Shown in pieces: positions 1 through 6,769 of a DNA stretch of 10,615 nucleotides. The DNA comes from Flavisolibacter sp. GTDB lineage: Bacteria > Bacteroidota > Bacteroidia > Chitinophagales > Chitinophagaceae. Where the stretch lies: NCBI GenBank assembly GCA_025936195.1, contig JAICTW010000036.1:1-10615 (forward strand), written 5' to 3'. Numbering within the stretch: the stretch's first letter is position 1; every line of letters starts with the position of its first letter. Under the pieces are notes generated by a model. That model saw only the letters and a list, made by a program, of their open reading frames with translations. It was not told the origin of the DNA and searched no databases. The translations under genes and the position numbers were made by a program.

Positions 1-100
1 AAAATATAAGCTCATTGTTAATTTGCCCCCGCTTGCTGCCATCGTTTTAAAGTAAACTCTTATTAAAAAATAATTTTAGCAATTTACTGCCGTTTTTCAC

Positions 101-131
101 TTGATTAACCGGATGCAAAACTCTATTTTCG
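101..131 (+). promoter_or_regulatory. Putative Bacteroidota-type promoter of the first TPR gene
   Basis: A TTG at 101-103 (partial match to the -33 box TTTG) is followed after 20 bp by TATTTTCG at 124-131, which matches the Bacteroidota -7 consensus TAnnTTTG at 7 of 8 positions. Transcription would begin near 136-140, giving a leader of about 20 nt before the ATG at 156. The spacing is right, but both boxes are imperfect and the region is AT-rich, so this is inference. Confidence 0.35.
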
Positions 132-155
132 AAAACTGAAAACACCAATATTTCT

Positions 156-1184
156 ATGAAAAAATTTTTGTTTATAGCCACCGCTTTAAGTGTTTCAACT
201 GTGCTGCTCGCGCAAACTGACAGTTCCTCATTTTATTTTCAGAAAGGTTTAGATGAAAAAGCAAAAGGTCACTCGCTGATTGCGATCCAGCATTTTGAAA
301 AGGCATACAACTTCAACAAAAACGACAAGCAAATTGTAAGTGAAATGGCGGCTGATTATTTGAACCTTCGCCGCTATGCGCAGGCAAGAGAAAAATTTTT
401 GCAGCTCGAAAGCATGGGTGATAAAAGCGACAGCACTTATCGCCAGTTAATGTTACTTTCCTACAACTCCCGTAAATGGGATGATGCCATTAAATATGCT
501 TTAATTTTGAAGAAGCAAAACGTCAATGAAAAAGCTGCATTTTACATTGCTAAATCGTATTACGAAAAGGAAGACCTGGGAAATGCGATCAAGTATTTTG
601 GCTTTGCTGCCAAGGAAGATCCGAACAATTCTGAAATTCCTTATACCATTGCAAGGGCTTATGCCGATATGATGAATTTTCCGCAGGCCATTCCTTATTT
701 CTTAAAAGCCATTGAGCTTAATCCAACCAATTCACGTTGGATCTATGAAACGGCATTGATCTACTATGCTATTCCTGATGATCAGAATGCATTGAAATAT
801 TTATTGCTGGCAGGAGAAAAAGGTTACAGGCAGGACAATGAATATTTGCAAAACCTGGCAACGGCTTATACCAATGCCGGCAAACCAGATGAAGCCATCA
901 ATTTGTTGAAAGGGATTTTGGAAAAACGTCCTACCGATATCAACATCATCAATATGCTTGCAGAAGCTTGCTACGACAGCAAAAAATACGATGATGCCAT
1001 TGCTTATTACGATAAGCTTTTACAGATCAATGGCAGCAATGCCGAAGCCATGTACATGATGGGTATGAGCTTTCAAAAGAAAGGTGAAAAACAAAAAGGC
1101 ATGGCCATTTGTGATAAAGCCATTCAGTTAGATCCAAGTCTTCAAAATTTGAAGCAGGAGAAGAAGTTGCCGGGCGGGTTTTAA
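156..1184 (+). CDS. Secreted tetratricopeptide repeat (TPR) protein
   Basis: The 342-residue product opens with a clear signal peptide (MKK, then a hydrophobic stretch to about residue 20, ending LLAQ), so it is probably periplasmic or outer-membrane associated. The rest is helical TPR repeats from about residue 24 to 330. TPR-like pairs are visible near 28-56, 125-155, 163-192 (AYADMMNFPQAIPYFLKAIE), 232-258, 266-291 and 297-327. Several end in the usual A-x-x-x-(D/N)P turn, such as AIELNP and AIQLDP. TPR arrays are protein-protein scaffolds and no enzymatic domain is present, so no specific partner can be named. The ATG at 156 is chosen because it directly precedes the signal peptide; no strong Shine-Dalgarno site is seen, which is normal for Bacteroidota. 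The gene stands alone and converges on argS across a strong terminator. Family identity is safe; the biological role is unknown. Confidence 0.9.
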   Translation: MKKFLFIATALSVSTVLLAQTDSSSFYFQKGLDEKAKGHSLIAIQHFEKAYNFNKNDKQIVSEMAADYLNLRRYAQAREKFLQLESMGDKSDSTYRQLMLLSYNSRKWDDAIKYALILKKQNVNEKAAFYIAKSYYEKEDLGNAIKYFGFAAKEDPNNSEIPYTIARAYADMMNFPQAIPYFLKAIELNPTNSRWIYETALIYYAIPDDQNALKYLLLAGEKGYRQDNEYLQNLATAYTNAGKPDEAINLLKGILEKRPTDINIINMLAEACYDSKKYDDAIAYYDKLLQINGSNAEAMYMMGMSFQKKGEKQKGMAICDKAIQLDPSLQNLKQEKKLPGGF

Positions 1185-1206
1185 GAAGACGAAGACGGCC
1201 TCCCTA

Positions 1207-1224
1207 TCCCGATAGTTATCGGGA
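1207..1224. repeat. Short palindrome (TCCCGAT hairpin)
   Basis: TCCCGAT at 1207-1213 pairs perfectly with ATCGGGA at 1218-1224 around the loop AGTT. A second small stem follows at once (CCTC 1225-1228 with GAGG 1234-1237). It lies 22 bp past the TPR stop. I recall similar CCCGATAG-TATCGGG palindromes scattered in the spacers of Bacteroidota genomes, so it is probably a dispersed repeat, not a dedicated regulator. It has no T-tract and is a poor terminator by itself. Confidence 0.6.
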
Positions 1225-1249
1225 CCTCCGGTTGAGGGACTTCGCTGCA

Positions 1250-1352
1250 GCACAGACCCTTATAGCTCATTATTCACTATAGAAATGAAAAGCTCTCAAA
1301 GTTTGAGTAACCTTGAGAGCTTTTGTTATCGTCAAATAAGCTGGGTCTGTGC
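1250..1352. repeat. Outer inverted repeat enclosing the terminator
   Basis: GCACAGACCC at 1250-1259 and GGGTCTGTGC at 1343-1352 form a perfect 10-bp inverted repeat. The hairpin at 1288-1324 lies between the arms. Further matching arms lie outside it: GACTTC 1238-1243 with GAAGTC 1376-1381, and GGCC 1197-1200 with GGCC 1389-1392. Together they make 1197-1392 an imperfect snap-back element filling nearly the whole spacer. This could be a small non-autonomous repeat element; no target-site duplication is evident. Confidence 0.5.
1288..1324. terminator. Bidirectional intrinsic terminator between TPR gene and argS
   Basis: A perfect 12-bp stem is formed by AAAAGCTCTCAA (1288-1299) and TTGAGAGCTTTT (1313-1324) around a 13-nt loop. 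The A-run on one side and T-run on the other let it work as a Rho-independent terminator in both directions. That suits its place between two convergent genes, ending 69 bp from the argS stop codon and starting 103 bp after the TPR stop. Confidence 0.8.
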
Positions 1353-1360
1353 GTTGGTGG

Positions 1361-1379
1361 CTTCCCATGAAGGGGGAAG
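1361..1379. repeat. Small GC-rich hairpin next to the argS stop
   Basis: CTTCCC (1361-1366) pairs with GGGAAG (1374-1379) around a 7-nt loop, just 14 bp beyond the end of argS. It could add to termination of argS or be part of the larger 1197-1392 inverted-repeat element. Its GC-richness contrasts with the AT-rich surroundings. Confidence 0.4.
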
Positions 1380-1393
1380 TCGGATGGGGGCCT

Positions 1394-3172
1394 TTACATT
1401 CTTTCCGGAACCCTGATCCCCAACAAACCCATTGCATCCTTGATCACATTTGCCGCTAACTGGCAAAGCTGCAAACGCAATTGTTTCTTCTCTTCATTTT
1501 CTGCATTCAAAACAGAATGTTCTGTATAAAAAGTATTGTAAGTCTTTGCCACATTGAAAGCATAGATGGCAAGCACAGAAGGATTGTATTCATCAGCAGC
1601 CTGCTTAACAATGGTTGCATATTGCTCCAGCAACAACAACAGCTCTTTTTCCAATGGAAGCAAACTGCCAACTGCCAATTGCTTACTGCCAACTGCCGCT
1701 TCTCTTCTCAAAATTGATTTGATCCTTGCATGTGTGTATTGAATAAACGGTCCTGTAAATCCATGAAAATCTATGGACTCTTCAGGATTAAATACCATTC
1801 TCTTTTTGGGATCAACACGAAGGAGATAAAATTTCAACGCACCAATACCTAAAATATCATATAGCTCTTTCAGTTCTTCTTCTGTAAAATCTTTCACCTT
1901 GCCCAGTTCCTGCGTGTGCTTTGCCGCAATGCTCACCATTTCATCAACCAAATCATCGGCATCAACAACGGTTCCTTCCCGGCTTTTCATTCTTCCGGTA
2001 GGAAGGTCCACCATTCCATAACTCAAATGAAAAATGCCATCAGCATAAGGTTTACCTAATTTTTTTAAGATCAGCTCCAGCACTTTCATATGATAGTTCT
2101 GTTCATCGGCAATGATGTAAATGCTTTGATCGTAATGAAAGTCCTTGTACTTCTCATCGGCCAATCCAAGGTCCTGTGTTATGTAAACTGAAGTACCATC
2201 TTTTCTTAAAACCAGCTTTTCATCCAGGCCTTCACTGGTAAGATCAATCCAAATACTTCCATCTCCCTTGCGGTAAAAAACGCCTTGCTTTAATCCTTCT
2301 TCAACAAATTGCTTTCCCAGTAAATACGTTTCACTCTCGTAATAGATCTTATCAAAGTCGCTTCCAATTCTATTGTACGTTTCATCAAAACCTTTATAAA
2401 CCCAGCTGTTCATTTTTTTCCAGAGGTCAATCACTTCCGGTTTGCCTTTCTCCCAATCTACCAGCATCTGCTGTGTTTTTTGCATGATGGGAGCATTTCG
2501 TTCCGCTTCTTCTTTTGATTGCCCTGCAGCAACTAATGCTTCTGTTTCTTTTTTATGTTCATTGCTAAACTTCACATAGTAGTCACCAACAAAATGATCA
2601 CCCTTAATGCCGGTGCTTTCAGGAGTGGCGCCATTTGAAAATTCTTCCCAGGCAATCATGCTTTTGCAAATATGAATGCCGCGGTCATTCACCACGCAGC
2701 TTTTCATTACTTCATTTCCATTGGCTTTTAAAATTTCCGCCATGCTCCATCCTAAAAAGATATTGCGCAAATGTCCAAGGTGCAAAGGCTTATTTGTGTT
2801 GGGCGAGGAGTATTCCACCACAATTCTTTTTTCCTCCTTTGCAGGCCTGCCAACTTCAATGTTGTTATAATTCTTTGAAAGGAAATTATTGAAGTATTCA
2901 TCGGCTACAGTGAGATTCAAAAAACCTTTGATCACATTATAAGCACTAAATAATTCCTTATTGTTTTGAAGAAGATAATCGCCTATCTGCTTCCCCAATT
3001 GTTCCGGTGATTGTTTTAATTGTTTCACCAATACAAAAAGCACAACCGTATAACTGCCTTCAAACTCAGGCTTGGTTTGGTTAACGGCAATATCATCTGC
3101 AGGAGCCGCTATTTTGAAAATATCTTCAATGGCCTTAGCGCTTGCTTCTTTTATTTTTTGAATTAGACTCAT
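1394..3172 (-). CDS. argS: Arginyl-tRNA synthetase
   Basis: This class I aminoacyl-tRNA synthetase charges tRNA-Arg with arginine in the cytoplasm, using ATP. The 592-residue product fits the usual ArgS length. In order it has the N-terminal Add1-type tRNA-binding domain (about 1-105), the HIGH signature as HLGH at 131-134 within SSPNTNKPLHLGHLRN, the catalytic Rossmann domain, the KMSKS-loop equivalent RMKSREG at 394-400 followed by TVVDADDL, and the helical anticodon-binding domain ending in the typical VPERM. The ATG at 3172 is preferred: the reading frame extends upstream only through a TTG, and the protein beginning MSLIQKI aligns with normal ArgS starts. An oddity is a duplicated AVGS motif at residues 493-496 and 500-503, between the catalytic and anticodon domains, encoded by a DNA repeat (see separate entry). 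The gene is monocistronic, transcribed divergently from the GtrA-like gene. Confidence 0.97.
   Translation of the reverse strand: MSLIQKIKEASAKAIEDIFKIAAPADDIAVNQTKPEFEGSYTVVLFVLVKQLKQSPEQLGKQIGDYLLQNNKELFSAYNVIKGFLNLTVADEYFNNFLSKNYNNIEVGRPAKEEKRIVVEYSSPNTNKPLHLGHLRNIFLGWSMAEILKANGNEVMKSCVVNDRGIHICKSMIAWEEFSNGATPESTGIKGDHFVGDYYVKFSNEHKKETEALVAAGQSKEEAERNAPIMQKTQQMLVDWEKGKPEVIDLWKKMNSWVYKGFDETYNRIGSDFDKIYYESETYLLGKQFVEEGLKQGVFYRKGDGSIWIDLTSEGLDEKLVLRKDGTSVYITQDLGLADEKYKDFHYDQSIYIIADEQNYHMKVLELILKKLGKPYADGIFHLSYGMVDLPTGRMKSREGTVVDADDLVDEMVSIAAKHTQELGKVKDFTEEELKELYDILGIGALKFYLLRVDPKKRMVFNPEESIDFHGFTGPFIQYTHARIKSILRREAAVGSKQLAVGSLLPLEKELLLLLEQYATIVKQAADEYNPSVLAIYAFNVAKTYNTFYTEHSVLNAENEEKKQLRLQLCQLAANVIKDAMGLLGIRVPERM
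1664..1697. repeat. Direct repeat of ACTGCCAACTGCC inside argS
   Basis: The 13-mer ACTGCCAACTGCC occurs at 1664-1676 and again at 1685-1697, offset by 21 bp. Each copy is itself two tandem ACTGCC(A) units. On the coding strand this reads as GGCAGTTGGCAGT twice and gives AVGSKQLAVGS in ArgS. I recall GGCAGTTGGCAGT-type arrays in Bacteroidota spacers, so this looks like a dispersed simple repeat that expanded or landed in frame in a tolerant loop of the enzyme. Confidence 0.7.
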
Positions 3173-3339
3173 TTGCTGAAACGTGTTTGCGCCGCAATTT
3201 ACTGAAATATGTTCCAGCGGTTTCAATCAGTGATTGCTTTGAAGTCGCCGGCTTTTGATCCTTTCTTCACAAGCTCTTAACCTTACTTAACGAAATCCGT
3301 TTTCAATCTTTAGCAATTGCCGTTAATTTCGCAGCTTTC

Positions 3340-3864
3340 ATGCGCAGGATACACAGGCAAATACGAAAAATCATTTTGGCAATATTGGATTTTTTCTATC
3401 CGATCTTTAAACGTTTTCTGCCTTTGCAAACCTATCATTATGCGGCTTGCGGCGGATCCAATACCGTGCTGGGACTTGTAGTTTATTTTATCTCTTATAA
3501 TTATATTTTCAACAAGCACATTCTTGATCTTGGCCTCATTGCTTTTCAGCCACACATTGCCGCCATGTTCCTTTCGTTCTGCTTTACATTTCCTGTGGGA
3601 TTTTATTTAAGCATGTACGTGATCTTCCAGGGATCATATCTGAAAAAAAGAGTGCAGTTGTTCCGCTACTTCATTGTCATTTTGGGCTGCATGCTCATCA
3701 ACTATATTTGTTTGAAAATTTTTGTTGAATACTTCGGATGGTATCCTACACCGTCGCAATTAATTACTACCGGAGTTGTTATTCTCTTCAACTATTTTTC
3801 GCAACGGCATTTTTCTTTTCGCAAAGACAAGCGGGCAATGGAAGCAGAAGGCTTGCAGACTTAG
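3340..3864 (+). CDS. GtrA-like family integral membrane protein
   Basis: The 174-residue product has four predicted membrane helices, about 34-56, 68-94, 107-130 and 138-157. The hallmarks of the GtrA/DPMS family (PF04138) are visible: a GG-x-NT motif at 38-42 opening the first helix (CGGSNTVLGLVVYF), an aromatic RYFIV stretch at the start of helix 3, and the closing NYFSQRHFSF in place of the usual N-F-x-x-x-R-x-(F/W)-x-F. Family members are thought to help translocate or present polyprenyl-linked sugars for cell-surface polysaccharide modification; the substrate cannot be read here, and no glycosyltransferase gene is adjacent. The N-terminus (1-30) is longer and more basic than in minimal GtrA proteins. 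The ATG at 3340 has a possible -7 box close upstream (TAATTTCG, 3324-3331), which would imply a very short leader. The stop overlaps the stop of the convergent DUF4403 gene. Confidence 0.85.
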   Translation: MRRIHRQIRKIILAILDFFYPIFKRFLPLQTYHYAACGGSNTVLGLVVYFISYNYIFNKHILDLGLIAFQPHIAAMFLSFCFTFPVGFYLSMYVIFQGSYLKKRVQLFRYFIVILGCMLINYICLKIFVEYFGWYPTPSQLITTGVVILFNYFSQRHFSFRKDKRAMEAEGLQT

Positions 3865-5264
3865 AATTTCAAATTGAGATCGGAGACCAATACATTTAAT
3901 TTTCCTACACAATTGCTTCTTATCAGCAAATGTTGCGGCAAGGCATAAACAGCAGTCAGCTTCAGATCAGTTATGGAACCACTTCCTCTAATTCCTTTGG
4001 TCCATTCACGGTTTAACCAATCGTTCATTGTTTTGGAAGCCGTATCATAGTATTGCGAAAGATCAAAAGAAGTATAGGTTTTCAGTTCATTGATGATCTT
4101 TTTATTGAACAACCATTTTGCAGTTTTCAGCAATAGATTTTTTGTTTTCAGATCATAATCCAGATTCTGTACTTCAATTGTTTTTTTCTCCGCATTGTAC
4201 ACGGGTTTGCCCACAAAATAAGCAGTGCCGTCAAATGATCCTGTAAAATCAACCCTGATATTCATATTTCCGTTTTCATCACCTGAAACATCTGTGTGCT
4301 GAATGATGATGTGCTTTTTGAAAATGCCTTCGTTAACGTCAAAGCGTTTGTTCACTAAATAGCCGTTCAAAACATTGCTTAACGAATCGTATTGCAATGC
4401 TGCTTCAAGATAAATATTGAAACCTCCGGCATTTTTTGTGTTCGTCAAATTAGGAACAGGAGATGGAACACTTTCCTGTTTTTCGAAACTTACAACCGGA
4501 GTAGCTGAAATGCCGATGTTGATGTTGAGAAGATCATTCTTTGCAGCAATGTTTTCCATTCTTAATTTTTTTGGATGCAATGAAAAATAACCGACGTTGG
4601 GAATGGCATACACATCGTTCACCATATTCCATGCCTGCTGCATGTAGGGACGAAGATTGAAATTTCCATAAGCCGAATCCATTGATCTTTTGGAATCATC
4701 CAGTTCTTCTTTCAATCCTTTCATTACTTCCGAAGTAATGTCCTGTCCCCAAAAGCACACCGAACATTTATCCAAAGCTTTGGGTTCGTTACGAACGATC
4801 TTTGAATTGAGGACCAAATTAGGTTGTAGTTGAAAGGTACTGTTGAAGCTGATATTCACTCTCCGTTCCGGTTCATCAAAGCCGCAACGGCAGCCCGGCG
4901 TCCACGGAGAGAGCACAGCACCACTCAGGCATACTCTTGTTGATCCCACAATTTGATAATAGCCCATAAACGCAAGGTTCAACGTAGTTCCATTCATGCT
5001 CATGTTCAAAGGTGATCTTCTGAAATGATATTTGTAGCGGGTGGAACAATCGGATTGCACCCAGCCATCGGGATAACCGGGAGAAGTAAAAACGGTGTCC
5101 ACGTTTTTCTCTGCCAAACTGTAGATCGGTCGCAGATTGACTTGAATGGGAATATCAATTTGCGATTCGGGAAGCGAATCTATTTTAATGCCGGAAGATG
5201 TTGTGTCCTGTGAGGAGCCAATGATAAATGAAAAAAGAAAAAGAAACAAAAAAGCAATTCTCAT
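3861..5264 (-). CDS. DUF4403 family secreted protein
   Basis: This 467-residue protein starts with a signal peptide (MRIAFLFLFLFSFIIGSSQ), so it is probably periplasmic; no lipobox cysteine is present. The body resembles DUF4403 (PF14356), best seen in the C-terminal half: a beta-rich block around 337-354 (VDFTGSFDGTAYFVGKPVY), then NLDYDLKTKNLLLKTAKWLF (367-386), a helix and a final beta stretch. The N-terminal part has the start typical of the family, paired beta strands near 36-47, and cysteine-rich segments (C73, C112, C125, C127, C167, C170, C452), with CRCGF and CSVCFWG standing out. The function of DUF4403 is unknown to me; a lipid-binding fold is only a guess. The ATG at 5264 is chosen because upstream extension relies on a TTG and would bury the signal peptide. 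It lies 61 bp downstream of the VOC gene and may share its transcript. Confidence 0.8.
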   Translation of the reverse strand: MRIAFLFLFLFSFIIGSSQDTTSSGIKIDSLPESQIDIPIQVNLRPIYSLAEKNVDTVFTSPGYPDGWVQSDCSTRYKYHFRRSPLNMSMNGTTLNLAFMGYYQIVGSTRVCLSGAVLSPWTPGCRCGFDEPERRVNISFNSTFQLQPNLVLNSKIVRNEPKALDKCSVCFWGQDITSEVMKGLKEELDDSKRSMDSAYGNFNLRPYMQQAWNMVNDVYAIPNVGYFSLHPKKLRMENIAAKNDLLNINIGISATPVVSFEKQESVPSPVPNLTNTKNAGGFNIYLEAALQYDSLSNVLNGYLVNKRFDVNEGIFKKHIIIQHTDVSGDENGNMNIRVDFTGSFDGTAYFVGKPVYNAEKKTIEVQNLDYDLKTKNLLLKTAKWLFNKKIINELKTYTSFDLSQYYDTASKTMNDWLNREWTKGIRGSGSITDLKLTAVYALPQHLLIRSNCVGKLNVLVSDLNLKF

Positions 5265-5325
5265 AGATGCGATAGTTAAACAAATATAAAACGCAAACCA
5301 TGAGAATTGATTGTGCAAAGCTCAA

Positions 5326-5748
5326 TTACATGCCTTCTTTTGGCTGCGTCATGCTGAACCAGTTGCCGCAACCATCCGTTACGATCGCTTCAATTCCGTA
5401 AAATTGTTCTTTGGGTTCTGATTTGAACTGAACCCCTTTTGCTTTCAGTTCCTCATACGTTGCACGAATATCTGGTGTATGTAAAACACCGGCGCCCATA
5501 AGACCTTTGTCCAGCAAAACTTTCAGCGCCTTTCTTGCTTCTTCATCCCAACCCATTCCCTCACCTGAAACATTCATCAATGCAATTTCGAGATCGGGTT
5601 GCTCCGGCGGATTTAATGTGAGCCATCGCATTCCATTATCCATCGTTACATCGGTATTTACTTTAAAGCCCAATTTGTTTACGTAAAAATCGTAAGCCTT
5701 GTTCTGGTCAGTTACAAAAAAGGAAGTGTGAGAAAGTTTGGTAACCAT
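5326..5748 (-). CDS. VOC family protein (glyoxalase/bleomycin-resistance/dioxygenase fold)
   Basis: The 140-residue product is one complete vicinal-oxygen-chelate unit made of two beta-alpha-beta-beta-beta modules. Module 1 runs from KLSHTSFFVTDQNKAYDFY to LEIALM (about 4-58). Module 2 runs from GVLHTPDIRATYEELKAKG to the family-typical end VTDGCGNWFSMTQP (about 87-136). Candidate metal-binding residues by position are H7, E54, H90 and E120. The family covers glyoxalases, dioxygenases, epimerases and antibiotic-binding proteins, and this small stand-alone type cannot be assigned a substrate from sequence. It is probably cytoplasmic and dimeric. The ATG at 5748 sits directly before the conserved first strand, and no Shine-Dalgarno site is visible. 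The DUF4403 gene follows 61 bp downstream on the same strand. Confidence 0.88.
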   Translation of the reverse strand: MVTKLSHTSFFVTDQNKAYDFYVNKLGFKVNTDVTMDNGMRWLTLNPPEQPDLEIALMNVSGEGMGWDEEARKALKVLLDKGLMGAGVLHTPDIRATYEELKAKGVQFKSEPKEQFYGIEAIVTDGCGNWFSMTQPKEGM

Positions 5749-6090
5749 AAAATTTGTTTTAATGAAGTGAAGCTATAATGAAAAACGGAAGACCAGTTAT
5801 CGAATCTTGCTGAGTGTTTTGGATAGAAGAAGGATTTTGTAGAGGGTTAATTGAAAGATGAGAACAGAACATTAAATGTTTTTAAATTAGTTTCCCGTGT
5901 GAGTTTGTAGTGAAGTTTTATTTTCTGCATTTGAAGTAGTTCTTTAAAATAAAGTAGAATAATGATGCACTTAGCTGCATTACTACTGTGAGCACCGGTT
6001 GTGTCACTCACTGCACCGTTCGGGAATTCTATTGTGCATTGTGCAAGTGTCATCATCAGAATTGTAGTTTTCTCAAACTAGTGAAGACGT

Positions 6091-6170
6091 AAAGCTCCAG
6101 AGGAGCGACATTTTGGTAGTAGAAAGATAAATCACGATTGTTTCTCAAAGCTCCGTAGGAGCGGTATTTT
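6091..6170. repeat. Two copies of a GCTCC-nnn-GGAGC palindromic repeat
   Basis: Two 24-bp units, at 6091-6114 and 6147-6170, match at 20 of 24 positions and start 56 bp apart. Each begins AAAGCTCC, has a 3-nt loop (AGA in the first, GTA in the second), continues GGAGCG and ends ATTTT. Each can form a 5-bp GCTCC/GGAGC hairpin. I recall CTCCGTAGGAGCG-type units as abundant spacer repeats in Chitinophagaceae and relatives, so these are probably members of a dispersed REP-like family. Confidence 0.7.
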
Positions 6171-6271
6171 GAAATGTTGAATAAGTGAATGGTTGAAAAC
6201 AGTAGTGAACATAGCGAGTGCTGAATAGAATTCCTGAAAGTACAATCACTCAGCCGGCAAACTCCATCCAA

Positions 6272-6318
6272 CAATTCGCCAATTTATCAATTCAGCAATC
6301 TACAATTCATCAATTTCA
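6272..6318. repeat. Degenerate 8-bp tandem repeat (CAATTnnn)
   Basis: About six units of 7-8 bp follow in register: CAATTCGC, CAATTTAT, CAATTCAG, CAATCTA, CAATTCAT, CAATTTCA. The CAAT core is constant while the last three bases drift. It ends 10 bp from the stop codon of the AraC-type gene. It resembles the degenerate CAATT-rich filler common in Bacteroidota spacers and is probably slippage-derived. Confidence 0.65.
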
Positions 6319-6328
6319 CCATCTCAGC

Positions 6329-6769
6329 TTAAAACTTATACGTTTCAACAAAACAATGCGGAATAAATCGCTTCGGTTGTTCTTTGGCCTGCTGTTTTTT
6401 CAGCCAGGCCATATTGCGGAAATAAGTGGGAGCGAAGCCAATTTCTTTTTTGAACAAAATGCTAAACGAACCCAGACTCTCAAAACCCACTTCATTACAA
6501 ACATCGGATACAGCTTTGTTCTCTGCCAGAAGGTCTTTTGCTTTTTCAATCCGTTTCAGCGTAAGGTATTGATGCGGTGTTTTTTTATACACTTGCGAGA
6601 ACAAGCGGTGAAAATAATAACGGGAAAGAAAGGCCTTCCGCGAAATCTCTTCAAGGTCAATGGGCTCATGATAGTTTTCATCAATGAAAACCTTGGCTGC
6701 AACAATGCGTTCGTATAACTCTTCGGCAATGGGCATAAACAAATTTACCGGTTTGTCGGATTTTTCCAT
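6329..6769 (-). CDS. AraC-family transcriptional regulator, DNA-binding domain only
   Basis: The 146-residue product is almost wholly an AraC/XylS DNA-binding domain with its two helix-turn-helix units: the first at about 38-60 (DLEEISRKAFLSRYYFHRLF) and the second at about 87-110 (VSDVCNEVGFESLGSFSILF), followed by the family signature GFAPTYFR at 111-118. No N-terminal sensor domain is present, so a ligand or partner must act some other way, or the level of the protein itself is the signal. The ATG at 6769 is preferred: it has a GGAAAAGAA purine run just upstream and overlaps the preceding gene by 25 bp. The ATG at 6736 (MPIAEEL) is an alternative that removes the overlap; the longer frame from 6844 lies well inside the neighbour and is unlikely. 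It probably regulates the upstream gene or shares its signal. The tail from about residue 121 is basic. Confidence 0.85.
   Translation of the reverse strand: MEKSDKPVNLFMPIAEELYERIVAAKVFIDENYHEPIDLEEISRKAFLSRYYFHRLFSQVYKKTPHQYLTLKRIEKAKDLLAENKAVSDVCNEVGFESLGSFSILFKKEIGFAPTYFRNMAWLKKQQAKEQPKRFIPHCFVETYKF

Larger units (their letters stand above)
5749..6328. other. Gene-poor spacer with repeats
   Basis: This roughly 580-bp stretch has no open frame with a recognisable domain or a plausible start. Short minus-strand frames at 5847-6056 and 6056-6274 run across repeats and look fortuitous. It holds two copies of a GCTCC-nnn-GGAGC palindrome unit, a CAATT-based 8-bp degenerate tandem repeat, and an 11-bp inverted repeat (6023-6033 with 6224-6234). 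The promoter of the minus-strand VOC gene should lie at its left end, but no clear TAnnTTTG box is seen there. No tRNA or structured RNA was recognised. Confidence 0.6.

Noticed and set aside
2635..2892. Plus-strand frames antisense to argS
   Set aside because: They lie opposite the conserved HIGH region of ArgS and have no family features.
3173..3226. N-terminal extension of ArgS from a TTG at 3226
   Set aside because: The ATG at 3172 gives the normal ArgS N-terminus; the extra 18 residues match nothing typical of the family.
5847..6274. Two adjacent minus-strand frames of 69 and 72 codons in the large spacer
   Set aside because: They have no recognisable domain, unusual composition and no ribosome site, and the second is translated straight through the palindromic repeats. 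They are better explained as chance openings in repeat-derived DNA.
6218..6718. Plus-strand frame of 166 codons antisense to the AraC-type gene
   Set aside because: It has no domain pattern and lies opposite a well-supported AraC DNA-binding domain, so it is a shadow frame.
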